Positions 38,112-47,077 of a DNA stretch of 64,000 nt are shown in pieces (the first letter of the stretch is position 1; every line of letters starts with the position of its first letter). Made by a program: the position numbers and the translations under genes. Below the pieces are notes generated by a model, which saw only the letters and a program-made list of their open reading frames with translations, made no database searches and was not told the DNA's origin. Origin of the DNA: Desulfobacterales bacterium (GTDB lineage: Bacteria > Desulfobacterota > Desulfobacteria > Desulfobacterales > Desulfosalsimonadaceae); contig JAGXKN010000017.1 of NCBI GenBank assembly GCA_018335195.1, forward strand, positions 1-64,000, given 5' to 3'.

Positions 38112-38711
38112 TTATGTGTGAAGGCGCTTTCCGGCATCCCGGTAGCTTTCGATCAGCTCGATCAGCTCGGCTGCAGCGGTTTCCAGTTCATCGTTGATAA
38201 TGACGTGGGTGTACTCGCTGCTGCACGCGATTTCCTCTTCCGCGGCCTTCAAGCGTCCTGCAATCACCTCCGGGGGATCGCTGCTGCGCTTTTCCAGCCG
38301 GTGGCGGAGCACTTCCATGGACGGCGGCATTATGAATACGGCAACGCTTTCAGGGAATTTTTCCCGGATCTGGCGGGCTCCGTTGACGTCGATGTCCAGC
38401 AGGATATCATGGCCGGCCGTAAGATCGGCCTCAAGCAAATCCGCTGAAGTGCCGTAATAATTGCCGTGGACTTCTGCCCATTCCGCCCATCTGCCTTCGC
38501 GAATCCGGCGTTCGAATTCCTCCCGGGAGATAAAATGATAGTCCGCTCCCTCGGTTTCGCCTGTCCTGGGCGGCCGGGTGGTGTAGGAAACAGAATACCG
38601 CATGTCAGGAAACCGGGAGAGGATGCGTTTGCACAGTGTGCTTTTTCCGGTGCCCGAGGGGGCTGAAAGGATAAACAGGCATCCTTTTTCTGTATGTGCA
38701 GTTGCAGCCAA
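38112..38711 (-). CDS. gmk: Guanylate kinase
   Basis: 199 aa. P-loop SAPSGTGKSTL, GMP-binding YTTRPPRTGE and GADYHFIS, and LLDIDVNGARQI are typical. It phosphorylates GMP to GDP. Start is TTG, 8 nt after the remA stop; the AAGG in the remA tail serves as a distant Shine-Dalgarno. The yicC-remA-gmk order is common in bacteria. Confidence 0.93.
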   Translation of the reverse strand: MAATAHTEKGCLFILSAPSGTGKSTLCKRILSRFPDMRYSVSYTTRPPRTGETEGADYHFISREEFERRIREGRWAEWAEVHGNYYGTSADLLEADLTAGHDILLDIDVNGARQIREKFPESVAVFIMPPSMEVLRHRLEKRSSDPPEVIAGRLKAAEEEIACSSEYTHVIINDELETAAAELIELIESYRDAGKRLHT

Positions 38712-38718
38712 ACCGGGT

Positions 38719-38997
38719 TTATACCTTGCGCTTCTGCTTTTCCATCTCTTTTTCCTTCAGCGCCATGAATCTTTGGGAAATGGTTTCCGCCTGCATGGCT
38801 GAAAGGATGATGTGATTGGTCTTGGTGATAACAAGCGACCGGGTCCGGCGGCCGTGGGTGCCGTCAATCAGTCGGTTCTCCTCCCGGGCCTCGTCCTTTA
38901 ATCTTTTCATGGGCGCGGAATTGGGCGAGAGAATGGCGATCACCTCCTCGGCGACGATGGCGCCGCCGAAACCAATGTGGAGTAAATTGTAGTCCAT
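38719..38997 (-). CDS. remA: RemA/DUF370 family protein
   Basis: 92 aa. LLHIGFGGAIVAEEVIAI and GRRTRSLVIT with SAMQAETISQRF define the family. RemA is a DNA-binding regulator of biofilm matrix genes in Bacillus; in other phyla its role is uncharacterised, although it is normally next to gmk. ATG 38997 has AGGAG 7-8 nt upstream. Confidence 0.9.
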   Translation of the reverse strand: MDYNLLHIGFGGAIVAEEVIAILSPNSAPMKRLKDEAREENRLIDGTHGRRTRSLVITKTNHIILSAMQAETISQRFMALKEKEMEKQKRKV

Positions 38998-39031
38998 TTC
39001 AGGCTCCTGCAATTGATTGTTTTATCACAAC

Positions 39032-39130
39032 CCCGCTGCTTGGCAGCGGGCCCCAGAACTTAAACAGAGACACTTCGTGTCTTTTTATTCTCCCGCTTCG
39101 CTGGAAAATAAAGCAACCCGCTTTGCGGGT
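39032..39130. other. Three consecutive short-loop hairpins between yicC and remA
   Basis: CCCGCTGC-ttg-GCAGCGGG (39032-39050), AGACAC-ttc-GTGTCT (39068-39082, followed by T-run on the plus strand) and ACCCGC-ttt-GCGGGT (39116-39130) lie in the 160-bp yicC-remA spacer. All have 3-nt loops. They could regulate readthrough, stabilise the RNA or be repeat debris. Confidence 0.5.
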
Positions 39131-39157
39131 GGTTGTTTACTCGGTTAGAATTCAGAT

Positions 39158-40039
39158 TTATTCGATGTTTTGCACCTGTTCCCGGAGCTTTTCAAGCTCG
39201 GCTTTTGCGGAAACCACCAGGTGGGAAATATCCGCGCTGGCCGCCTTGGCTCCCATTGTATTGAATTCCCGGGCAAATTCCTGGAGCAGAAAGTTCAGCG
39301 GCTTGCCCCCGGGCTCGTCGGCTTCCATAATCTGCCTGAATTGTTTGGCATGGCTTTGCACACGGGTGACTTCCTCGGAGATGTCGCTTTTATCGGCCAG
39401 CAACGCGGCCTCCTGGGCGATGCGCGACGGATCGATTTCCCCCGTGTCCCGGGTAAGTTCCCGGATCCGGTTTTTCAGGCGGTGCTGGTAATACTCGAGC
39501 AGTCCCTGCCGGAGATGATCAATGCGTTGCATACAGTTTTCGATAAACGCAAGGCGGCTTTGCAGGTCCGCGGCCATGGCCTGGCCCTCATTTGTCCGCA
39601 TGGCGTCAAAGGAGGCCAGGGCACGTTCCAGGCTCCGGCCCAGGGATTGGCGCACGGCTTCCATGTCCGCGGGGGGTTCAACGCTTTCTACAACTCCGCT
39701 GACACCGGTGAGATGGGAAATGCTCACGGGTTCCTCAATACGGAGATGATCCCGCAGCTGGTTTAAGGCGTTGTAGTAGGCTTCGGCAAGCTGTTTGTTG
39801 ACGGTGAAGCTGTGGGTTTGGGTATCCTGCCGGGAAATGCCGACGCGGACCTCGACGCGTCCCCGGGAGATGGTGCAGTTGACCCTCTGTTTGACATAAT
39901 CCTCCAGGCTTGCGTATGTCGAGGGCAGCCGCACTGCCAGATCAAGGTAGCGGCTGTTGTAGCCGCGGATCTCAACCGTTGTGGTGATGCCGTTGTCCGA
40001 GTCCTCGGTCCCGGAAAATGCGGTCATGCTTTTAATCAT
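39158..40039 (-). CDS. yicC: YicC family endoribonuclease-like protein
   Basis: 293 aa from ATG 40039. The family start MIKSMTAFSG, then EIRGYNSRYLDLAVRLP and the C-terminal KPLNFLLQEFAREFNTMGAK are diagnostic. YicC proteins are endoribonucleases linked to stress RNAs. It lies at the head of a yicC-remA-gmk series; the upstream DUF4416 gene overlaps its start by a few bases. Confidence 0.92.
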   Translation of the reverse strand: MIKSMTAFSGTEDSDNGITTTVEIRGYNSRYLDLAVRLPSTYASLEDYVKQRVNCTISRGRVEVRVGISRQDTQTHSFTVNKQLAEAYYNALNQLRDHLRIEEPVSISHLTGVSGVVESVEPPADMEAVRQSLGRSLERALASFDAMRTNEGQAMAADLQSRLAFIENCMQRIDHLRQGLLEYYQHRLKNRIRELTRDTGEIDPSRIAQEAALLADKSDISEEVTRVQSHAKQFRQIMEADEPGGKPLNFLLQEFAREFNTMGAKAASADISHLVVSAKAELEKLREQVQNIE

Positions 40040-40577
40040 AGTGTCTTTCTTCTGCACTTTTCAGATCGAGAATGTATTTTCCGCGGACCCTTTGCAGAAA
40101 ATCCAGCATGTCCCGGGCGGCATAGTCCGGGTATGTCCAGGGCAGACTCCGGAAAGCACCTTTGCGGAACACCAGGGTCAGGTCTGCGTACATCCCGTCG
40201 CCGATATATATGCGATGGGAAAAATTCTTTCCTGTGGCCAGCACGAACCGTTCGCGCAATAAATAGCCCGGGTCGATATTGACCCGTCGGTTTTCTCCGG
40301 CGGCAAACACCGATTCGATGGCATTGGTGGCGTGCTTGATGCCCGCGATGGCATCCTGGGCGATCAACTGCTTGAAGGCCATCATGCGGCGCCAAAGTCC
40401 GGTGCCCATCTCCGGGGTATAATAGTCCGTGTAATCAAACCGAAACCAGTTGCTTGTCAGGTCAATCTCGCCGAAGTCGCTGCAGAGTTGTTCGGCAACC
40501 GGTACAATCAGATCCGGCTCGGCGGTAAAGACGCCGATGACAAGCTTTGCGGGCGCAGGTGAGGTCGGCCGGCTCAT
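40032..40577 (-). CDS. DUF4416 family protein
   Basis: 181 aa. Features include FDYTDYYTPEMG, RVNIDPGYL and SLPWTYPDY, the signature of DUF4416, a family common in Desulfobacterota and related lineages. Function is unknown; conserved acidic and aromatic residues suggest an enzyme. It is tightly packed between a Trm112-like gene and yicC, sharing a TAATG junction with the former. Confidence 0.88.
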   Translation of the reverse strand: MSRPTSPAPAKLVIGVFTAEPDLIVPVAEQLCSDFGEIDLTSNWFRFDYTDYYTPEMGTGLWRRMMAFKQLIAQDAIAGIKHATNAIESVFAAGENRRVNIDPGYLLRERFVLATGKNFSHRIYIGDGMYADLTLVFRKGAFRSLPWTYPDYAARDMLDFLQRVRGKYILDLKSAEERHYD

Positions 40578-40750
40578 TACTGCGAGATCGGTTTGGCTTC
40601 ATCCACCAGCATTATCGGTATATCGTCTCGGATTTCGTAGATCAGTTCGCAGTTGTCGCAGATCAGGCCGTCTTTGCTTTCATTGAGATAGATTGTGCCC
40701 TTGCAATTGGGGCAAACCAAAATATCGAGCAGTTCCTGGCTGATAGCCAT
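40577..40750 (-). CDS. Trm112 family zinc-ribbon protein
   Basis: 57 aa. LLDILVCPNCKG and a second pair GLICDNCELIY give a zinc ribbon, and IRDDIPIMLVDEA ends it, as in Trm112/YcaR proteins that activate methyltransferases. AGGAG lies upstream of the ATG. It overlaps the following DUF4416 gene by one base. Confidence 0.9.
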   Translation of the reverse strand: MAISQELLDILVCPNCKGTIYLNESKDGLICDNCELIYEIRDDIPIMLVDEAKPISQ

Positions 40751-40872
40751 GCGAAAAATCTCCTGTTAAGGTTTTTGAAACGCTTTGTTTAATAAAAAGA
40801 GTTCTATAGCAAACAAAGCTGGTGCATGCAAAAGGAAAAATAGATCCGCCCTGCGGATAGGCGGGAAGATTC

Positions 40873-41286
40873 GTTTTTTTGCAGAGCCTTTCAATATGAA
40901 AAGCTCCCGGAAAGCCCCCGGCATTCAACGCCAGGCCGCGAGCGTCGCTTGCCGGGACAACCGCCTGTCGCTTCACTCGGGCCGTGCATCTCTAAGGCTC
41001 GCTTCGCGGCGGCTCGGCAATCTCGCCCACGATCGTGGGCTCAGACAATGCCGGCCGCCGGCTCAGTATCGTCAAGAGCTGCTCCGAGCCTCGTGCAATG
41101 CGCCATGCGCCAGCCCCGTCAATTTCCGCACGAGAAAATCCGGCCGGGTCCCGTAGATATTTACACTCGAATATCCGGGCGAACACACAGGTTCGACCCT
41201 ACACAGGGGATTTTGAAGCCAGATGTTTTTTTGCAGCACCTCCCTAAGCTGAAAGCTTCCGGGAAAAAACACCTGGCTTCAATGCA
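40873..41286. repeat. Intergenic block with degenerate direct repeats and a 16-bp palindrome
   Basis: The 810 bp between the Trm112-like gene and the nitroreductase hold no convincing gene. Two about 62-bp segments (40873-40934 and 41225-41286) are similar: both start GTTTTTTTGCAG, contain GAAAGCTYCCGG-like sequence and end in a GGC(A)TTCAAYGC(C)AG motif. Between them is GCCCACGATCGTGGGC (41025-41040), a perfect 16-bp palindrome. This may be a repeat-family element or a decayed insertion. Confidence 0.5.
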
Positions 41287-41563
41287 GTCCCACGCCGGGG
41301 CAATTGCATGAAAAATGCTTGACGCCGTATAAAGCCCTCGATAGTTATGGATAAACATAAAGGGTGATGATATCGAGTGAATCCGAAGATATTGCCGCCC
41401 CGGCAGCTTTTGGCCAGCCCGGATTTCCGCCTGATCCCTGCTTTCATCCAATTGCGTTGCCTGCATTGAAACTTCCCGGGCCGGGATATGCTGCCTGTTC
41501 CTGTTATAAAACACACGAAATCGTGTGTGTCTGTTTGTCAATTCCTTATGAAAAGGGGTAGCC

Positions 41564-42238
41564 ATGAACGTCACCGAGGCGATTAAAAAAAGAAACAGCA
41601 TTCGCGGGTTCAAGACCGATCCGGTGCCTGCAGAAGTAATTGAATCCATACTTGAAACCGCCGTTTATGCTCCGTCTGCCTTGAACTCACAGCCCTGGGA
41701 ATTTACCGTGGTGGCCGGCCGGGTGCTGGAACACATCTGCAGGGAAAATGTTGAAAAACTTCGGGCCGGGCAGTCGGGCGGTCCCGAACACACCACCGGC
41801 CTGTGGCCCAAAGACAGCGTCTTCCGCCAGCGCCAGGTGGGTCTTGCAAAACAGTTGTTCTCCCTGATGGCAATTGAACGTGACGATAAGGAAAAGCGGC
41901 AGCAATGGCTGGAACGGGGGTTCCGGTTTTTTGACGCCCCGGCGGCCGTTATAATCTCTACTGACCGTGTATTGGGCGAATCCGGTCCGCTGCTGGATAT
42001 CGGGGCCGTGATGCAGAATATCTGCCTGGTTGCACTTGAACAAGGACTGGGCACCTGCATCGAGGATCAGGGGGTTTTTTATCCGGATGTGATCCGGAGA
42101 TACACCGGGATTGATGAAGGCAAAAATATCATTATCGCTATTGCCATCGGCTATCCGGATCCGGAACTTCCCGCCAATCGGGTGGACAGCGGCCGCGTGC
42201 CGGTATCCGAAAACACCACCTGGCTCGGTTTTTCGTAA
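41564..42238 (+). CDS. Nitroreductase family protein
   Basis: 224 aa FMN-dependent oxidoreductase. KKRNSIRGFKTDPVPAEVI at the start, APSALNSQPWEF (FMN contact) and DIGAVMQNICLVALEQGLGTC are standard. Substrate unknown: nitroaromatics, quinones or enones are typical. The ATG follows GGGGTAG. polX begins 20 bp downstream and is probably co-transcribed. Confidence 0.9.
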   Translation: MNVTEAIKKRNSIRGFKTDPVPAEVIESILETAVYAPSALNSQPWEFTVVAGRVLEHICRENVEKLRAGQSGGPEHTTGLWPKDSVFRQRQVGLAKQLFSLMAIERDDKEKRQQWLERGFRFFDAPAAVIISTDRVLGESGPLLDIGAVMQNICLVALEQGLGTCIEDQGVFYPDVIRRYTGIDEGKNIIIAIAIGYPDPELPANRVDSGRVPVSENTTWLGFS

Positions 42239-42258
42239 TTTCTGCCCGGGAGGGTGTA

Positions 42259-43989
42259 ATGGCCATACATAACAACGAAATCCGCGACATTCTCGAAAAA
42301 GTGGCCGATCTCCTGGAAATCCGGGGAGAAAACCCGTTCCGGGTACGGGCCTATCATGAAGCCGCACGCGTGGTCGAGTCGATGTCCGAGCAGATTGTCC
42401 GGCTGGTGGCGGATAATCAGGACCTGACGCAATACCGCGGCATCGGAAAGGACATGGCGGGCAAAATCCGGGAAATCGTGGAGACCGGCACGCTCAGCCA
42501 GTTTGAAGCACTCCGGGCCGAAATGCCCCTCACCCTGCTGGATATGCTGCAGGTGCCCTCACTGGGCCCCCGCAAGATTTCCCTGATTTATAACAAGCTG
42601 GGTGTAACCACTCTCGAAGAGCTCAAGGATGCCGCGGTACAGGGTAAAATCGCACAGTTGAGCGGATTCGGGGAAAAATCCCAGCAGAATATCCTCGATT
42701 CACTGGACCGGATCGAGGAGGCCGAGGAGAGTCGCATGCTCTGGAGCGATGCCGAACCCTTTGCCAGGGCTCTGGAAAAGTATATCCGGAAGGTCGAGGG
42801 CGTCCGGCAGGTTCGGGTGGCCGGAAGCTTCCGCCGCGGACGCGAGACAGTGGGCGATCTGGATATCCTGGCAACCTGCCTTCGCGGGTATGAAGAAAAG
42901 CTGATGACCGCATTTGTGGTCTTCGAGGATATAAAACAGGTATTGGCCCACGGCAGAACCAAGAGCAGCATTGTGCTGCGCTGCGGCCTGCAGGTGGATC
43001 TTCGGATTGTGCCCCAGGTGAGCTTCGGGGCGGCGCTGCATTACTTTACTGGTTCCAAGGCACATAATATCGCGGTTCGCAAGCTGGGCACGGACCTGGG
43101 ATACAAGATCAACGAATACGGGGTTTACCAGGAGGAAAAACGGATTGCCGGCAAAACGGAAAAATCGGTCTATGAATCGGTGGGCCTGGTCTACATCGAG
43201 CCGGAATTGCGGGAAAACCTCGGCGAAATCGAGACTGCGGAGGACAACCGGCTCCCGGTTCTGGTCAAGCGGTCTGATATCCGGGGGGATCTGCACGCGC
43301 ATACCCGGCGCAGCGACGGACACGGAAGCCTGGAGGAAATGGCTAGGGCGGCAAAGGCGCTGGGCTATGAGTACCTGGCCATTACCGAGCATTCCCAGAA
43401 AGTGGCCATGGCCGGCGGCCTGAGTGAAAAACAGGTGCGCGTCCACATGGAAAACATTGACCGGGTAAATGCAAAACTCAAGGGCTTTTGCCTGTTAAAG
43501 GCAATGGAAGTCGATATCCTGGCAGACGGCAGCCTGGATCTGGCGGATTCGGTTTTAAGGGAACTGGACATGGCCGTTTGTTCGGTGCATTACCAGCAGC
43601 GCCTTCCCATGAAAAAGCAGACAGAACGCATCATCCGAGCCATGGACAACCCGAATTTCGATATTCTGGGCCATCCCACCGCCCGCCTGATCAATACGCG
43701 CGATCCCATGGAGATCGACCTGGAAAAAATCATCGAGGCCGCAAAAGAGCGCAACGTGGTCGTTGAACTAAACGCCCAGCCGGATCGCCTGGATCTGCCC
43801 CATGCCTATTGCAAGACGGCTGCGGATCTGGGCGTGAAAATCGCTCTTTCCACCGACGCCCACAGCATGGACAATCTCGGCTTGATTCGAAACGGCATCA
43901 TCGCCGCCCGCCGGGGCTGGCTAACCCGGGATGACATCATCAACACGCGCCCGCTGTCCGAACTCCGCAAGCTGCTCCGGCGGGGGTGA
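42259..43989 (+). CDS. polX: DNA polymerase X family protein with PHP domain
   Basis: 576 aa. The N-terminal 8-kDa helix-hairpin-helix region is followed by a PolX palm with VGDLDILAT (metal aspartates near residues 200-203) and VDLRIV. The C-terminal PHP phosphoesterase begins with DLHAHTRRSDGHGS near residue 343 and includes GHPTARL and STDAHSMDNLG. PolX fills gaps in base-excision repair; the PHP domain gives 3'-5' exonuclease or AP-endonuclease activity. Confidence 0.94.
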   Translation: MAIHNNEIRDILEKVADLLEIRGENPFRVRAYHEAARVVESMSEQIVRLVADNQDLTQYRGIGKDMAGKIREIVETGTLSQFEALRAEMPLTLLDMLQVPSLGPRKISLIYNKLGVTTLEELKDAAVQGKIAQLSGFGEKSQQNILDSLDRIEEAEESRMLWSDAEPFARALEKYIRKVEGVRQVRVAGSFRRGRETVGDLDILATCLRGYEEKLMTAFVVFEDIKQVLAHGRTKSSIVLRCGLQVDLRIVPQVSFGAALHYFTGSKAHNIAVRKLGTDLGYKINEYGVYQEEKRIAGKTEKSVYESVGLVYIEPELRENLGEIETAEDNRLPVLVKRSDIRGDLHAHTRRSDGHGSLEEMARAAKALGYEYLAITEHSQKVAMAGGLSEKQVRVHMENIDRVNAKLKGFCLLKAMEVDILADGSLDLADSVLRELDMAVCSVHYQQRLPMKKQTERIIRAMDNPNFDILGHPTARLINTRDPMEIDLEKIIEAAKERNVVVELNAQPDRLDLPHAYCKTAADLGVKIALSTDAHSMDNLGLIRNGIIAARRGWLTRDDIINTRPLSELRKLLRRG

Positions 43990-44094
43990 TCTCAGCCGGG
44001 TCTTGCCGGACGCATCGGGTGTTGTTCGGATTTAAAACTTCCACCTATGTGATGGAGGACCCGGAAAGGTTTTATCGTTCCAAACAGATAAGCC

Positions 44095-44295
44095 AAAACA
44101 CGAAATTCGAATATCGAAATTCGAAACAAATCCGAAATCCCTAATGACAAAAACAAAACAGCTTCATACATCGCCGGTTTCGTATCAATTGCCCGATACT
44201 GCATTTGTTTATCCCTTACGGGATGCTAACGCGCGGACTTTGAATTTCGGTGATTCGAGTTTGTTTCGATATTCGTGCTTCGGCTTTCGAGTTTA
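44095..44295. repeat. Imperfect inverted repeat of CGAAATTCGAA-type units
   Basis: The 350-bp gap between polX and the DUF1847 gene holds no gene but two AT-rich arms (44095-44141 and 44239-44295). They share the units CGAATATCGAAA and ACAAAYYCGAA in opposite orientation. Such arrays look like dispersed intergenic repeats of Desulfobacterota. Confidence 0.5.
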
Positions 44296-44353
44296 TGCCT
44301 GTTATTATTTTTTTGCCTCCTTTCAGGAGGCCACCAGCTAAGCGGGTGGAGAA

Positions 44354-45109
44354 TCACTCTTCCGCCGTGATATCCACCTTTTTCCAGCCGCCCTCGGGAT
44401 GGACACGCTGGTCTGTTCGCTTTAAGCGGTTGTAGTATGGAGTGTCCGAAAGATAGAGCGCGGCCAGCGGGTTGTGACCCAGCACCCGGTCCTTGACGGC
44501 AAGCACCGTGCAGGGGGCATTGCAGTACTTGAAAAAAAGCGTGTCATGCCCCACGCAGAGCCCCAGCAAAATTGCCAGGTCAACGTTCTGGTGGTTCAAG
44601 AGCCGGGCCTGCACGATTGGGTTGCACATGGACTCCATGGCCTCCGGCCCCCGGATTTTTTCCCCGCCTGTCAGGCCGAGAGACTCCTTGGGGCTCCGCC
44701 CGACCTTGCAGCACACGGAAGCCATGTTAAACCCCTTGGATTCGAAGATTTTGGAAAGCTTTCGCGCCTCCCTGCGAAGACCGATGCAGAAAGCCAGCCC
44801 CAGGGTCTGGTAGCCGCATTTGCCGGCAAATTGAATGACTTCTTCAATTCTGGGTATGCGGGTCTTGAGTCCCTCCTCGTCGATTTCATAGCACTGGGCC
44901 TCCTGGATGGAGGCCTGCCTGGCAAATTCCTTGATATTGTGCTTGTAGTAATGGGTGGCGCCTTCCCGGATGATCTCCTCATAATTTTGCATGGGACACG
45001 TGGATGGCGCCTTTTCAATCGGGGGCAGCGGGTCGTTGATCCCGGCGTCTGGATAGCATGTACTGCCGTCGCAATAAGCGCACTGGCTGAGCGGGTTTTT
45101 ATCATTCAT
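44354..45109 (-). CDS. DUF1847 cysteine-rich metal-binding protein
   Basis: 251 aa. Cysteines are in CAYCDGSTC, STCPMQN, AFCIGL, ASVCCKVGR, MCNP, LCVGHD and YCNAPC. This matches DUF1847, which is found in anaerobes and predicted to bind metal, perhaps as an iron-sulfur or metal-handling protein. Redox role unknown. It stands alone between repeat-rich DNA and the truncated hydrolase. Confidence 0.85.
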   Translation of the reverse strand: MNDKNPLSQCAYCDGSTCYPDAGINDPLPPIEKAPSTCPMQNYEEIIREGATHYYKHNIKEFARQASIQEAQCYEIDEEGLKTRIPRIEEVIQFAGKCGYQTLGLAFCIGLRREARKLSKIFESKGFNMASVCCKVGRSPKESLGLTGGEKIRGPEAMESMCNPIVQARLLNHQNVDLAILLGLCVGHDTLFFKYCNAPCTVLAVKDRVLGHNPLAALYLSDTPYYNRLKRTDQRVHPEGGWKKVDITAEE

Positions 45110-45287
45110 ATGCGAAGAACTCCTTGGATTCTCGAATATTTTTCGACTCTAGTTGACAGCCGCGTCTAGATGTAAGATGCATTATTTTTCAAAAGCGCAG
45201 ACTTTTTATTGTACCGTAACTTTAAGCAGTTTCAATGAAAATTTTTCGGATTGAATTTTGTTGTGTTGTACCGGGGCAGGAAATAAG

Positions 45288-45878
45288 GTGTCGTATCAGG
45301 AGATTTTGTTTGACTCCGGCGATCTGAAGTGCGTGGGCTGGTTTTTCAAAGCTTCAGGCGAATCTCCCGGCCCATGCGTGATTCTGGCGCATGGTTTCTG
45401 CGGCGTCAAAGAAGCGCGCCTGGATGCCTATGCACGGGAATTCGCGGATGCGGGATATCATGCGCTCGTATTTGATTACCGGCATTTCGGCGGCAGCCCG
45501 GGCAGCCCGAGGCAATTGCTGTATATCAAAAAGCAGCAGCAGGACTGGCACGCCGCGATAACCTATGCCCGATCCCTTCCGGGGGTGGACCCGGACCGGA
45601 TCGTCCTTTGGGGAACGTCGTTTTCCGGCGGTCACGTGGCCGAGACGGCGGTTAAGGATGGCGGCATGGCCGCGGTGATTTCCCAGGTGCCCCACATGAG
45701 CGGAATTGCCACAGCCATGGCCGCAGGCCCGGTTCAGGGCATCCGGTTCTGCCTGGCTGCGGTTTACGACTTGATTCGTTCACGGACCGGCTTCAGCCCG
45801 TTTTATATACCGGCTTTCGGCAAACCCGGGCAACTAGCTGCAATGACAGCTCCCGGGGAGTTCGAATCCTCCCGCAAG
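45288..45878 (+). pseudogene. Truncated alpha/beta hydrolase
   Basis: The first 190 or so residues are a good alpha/beta hydrolase: VILAHGFCGVKEARLDAYA, FDYRHFGGSPG and the nucleophile elbow GTSFSGGH. Related proteins are about 300 residues. Here homology stops near 45865, losing the catalytic Asp and His. The same frame then runs open for about 350 codons antisense to the START-domain gene, ending at 46949. GTG 45288 follows GCAGGAAA. Most likely a deletion joined the gene to its neighbour's 3' end. Confidence 0.7.
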
Positions 45879-46910
45879 CTAATCCATTTCGGTTTTTACG
45901 AAAAGGGCCATGACGTCCATGACGGGCCCGGTCATGGCGCCCTCGGCAAGGATCAGCTCCAGGATTTCCTCGTCTTCAACCATTTCATCGACCATTTCCC
46001 TGTTTGTTGTCAGTTCTGCCAGCAGTTCATTGTTTTTACGGGTTTGGATGTCGACTTTAAAGTACGGGGTTTTCACATACTCCCGCATAATGGCGGTAGT
46101 GGTTTCTTTCAGGCCCTCCTCGGAAAAGCCGGCTTTGAGGGTGACTTTTACGAGTTTGGCGTCTGCCAGCACCGTTTCAATGATATGCGGATCATTGAAA
46201 CGGGTGCGCAGGATCGATTCCGCAATGGTCTCGCTTACAGGCATATTCACCGGGTTGAAGGGATCGGCATTTTTGTATTGATCTTTTTTTACAAAATCTT
46301 TCAGGTTTTTCAGCGATTCATGCGGAACGCCTTCCAGGGACGGGTTAACCGTCATGGCCGGCAGATTACCGCCGGCTTCCAGGAAAATCGAATAGGTGAC
46401 CTCGGTTTTCTCCATTTCCCTGAAGCGCATGATATACCGCTGCAACATGGCCGGCACCCGGACCAAGCCGTCTTTTTTACCGACTTCCGGATCGTCCATG
46501 ATCCGGGTGGTGGTAATAGTACCCGGCAGATCGCCGCTGACCTCGGTCTTGGCAGTTGCCACGGCATCCCGGTCGCTGGTGGGCCAGGGAAAATTCAATA
46601 TCAGGTAAACATTCATATCATTGGGCGAATATCGTTTGAGAACTTCTGCCTCCTTCACCTTTGCCATCCACTCGGGGTAATTGGGTACATCCCGAAGGAC
46701 TGCCCCGATTTGCGCCATGGTTGCATCAATGGTAGTGGTTGCTTTAAAGGCATGATAATTCGAGTCTTCAACGACCCGGGAGTAGCTTTTAATGCTGTCT
46801 TCTTCGTCCTCGATCTTCCAGTTTTCAGCAGCGGCAGGCGCCTGGAAGCATGCTGTCAGAGTTATTCCGCAAAAAGCGACAATCGCTGTAATGGTGGCCT
46901 TCTGTATCAT
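45879..46910 (-). CDS. START/SRPBCC-domain exported protein
   Basis: 343 aa. An N-terminal signal segment (ATITAIVAFCGITLTACFQA) has a possible lipobox cysteine at LTAC. The next part matches START-type lipid-binding domains: FKATTTIDATMAQIGAVLRD, PEWMAKV and ILNFPWPTSDRDAV. The C-terminal third is of unknown fold. GGAGGAAGGG precedes the ATG. Ligand unknown; envelope lipid handling is likely. Confidence 0.78.
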   Translation of the reverse strand: MIQKATITAIVAFCGITLTACFQAPAAAENWKIEDEEDSIKSYSRVVEDSNYHAFKATTTIDATMAQIGAVLRDVPNYPEWMAKVKEAEVLKRYSPNDMNVYLILNFPWPTSDRDAVATAKTEVSGDLPGTITTTRIMDDPEVGKKDGLVRVPAMLQRYIMRFREMEKTEVTYSIFLEAGGNLPAMTVNPSLEGVPHESLKNLKDFVKKDQYKNADPFNPVNMPVSETIAESILRTRFNDPHIIETVLADAKLVKVTLKAGFSEEGLKETTTAIMREYVKTPYFKVDIQTRKNNELLAELTTNREMVDEMVEDEEILELILAEGAMTGPVMDVMALFVKTEMD

Positions 46911-47077
46911 TTCCCTTCCTCCTTATACAGGCATTGTTCAGAAAAATGAATTTGTGACTGTTTTCTTTCCGGATAGATTTTCAGGACTCAGAAGGCGTGC
47001 AAGGGCGCTGCAAGGTAAAATATTCCAAGAACGGTTCGGTATCCGAAAACAAGATCAAGCACGATCAGATTCGCCAG

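Noticed and set aside
40785..41649. Several open frames in the gap before the nitroreductase
   Set aside because: They have no ribosome-binding sites, no family resemblance and unusual composition; repeats explain the region better.
45258..46949. A single 563-codon hydrolase fusion protein
   Set aside because: Only the first third looks like a protein; the rest is the complement of a well-supported START-domain gene with signal peptide and strong Shine-Dalgarno.
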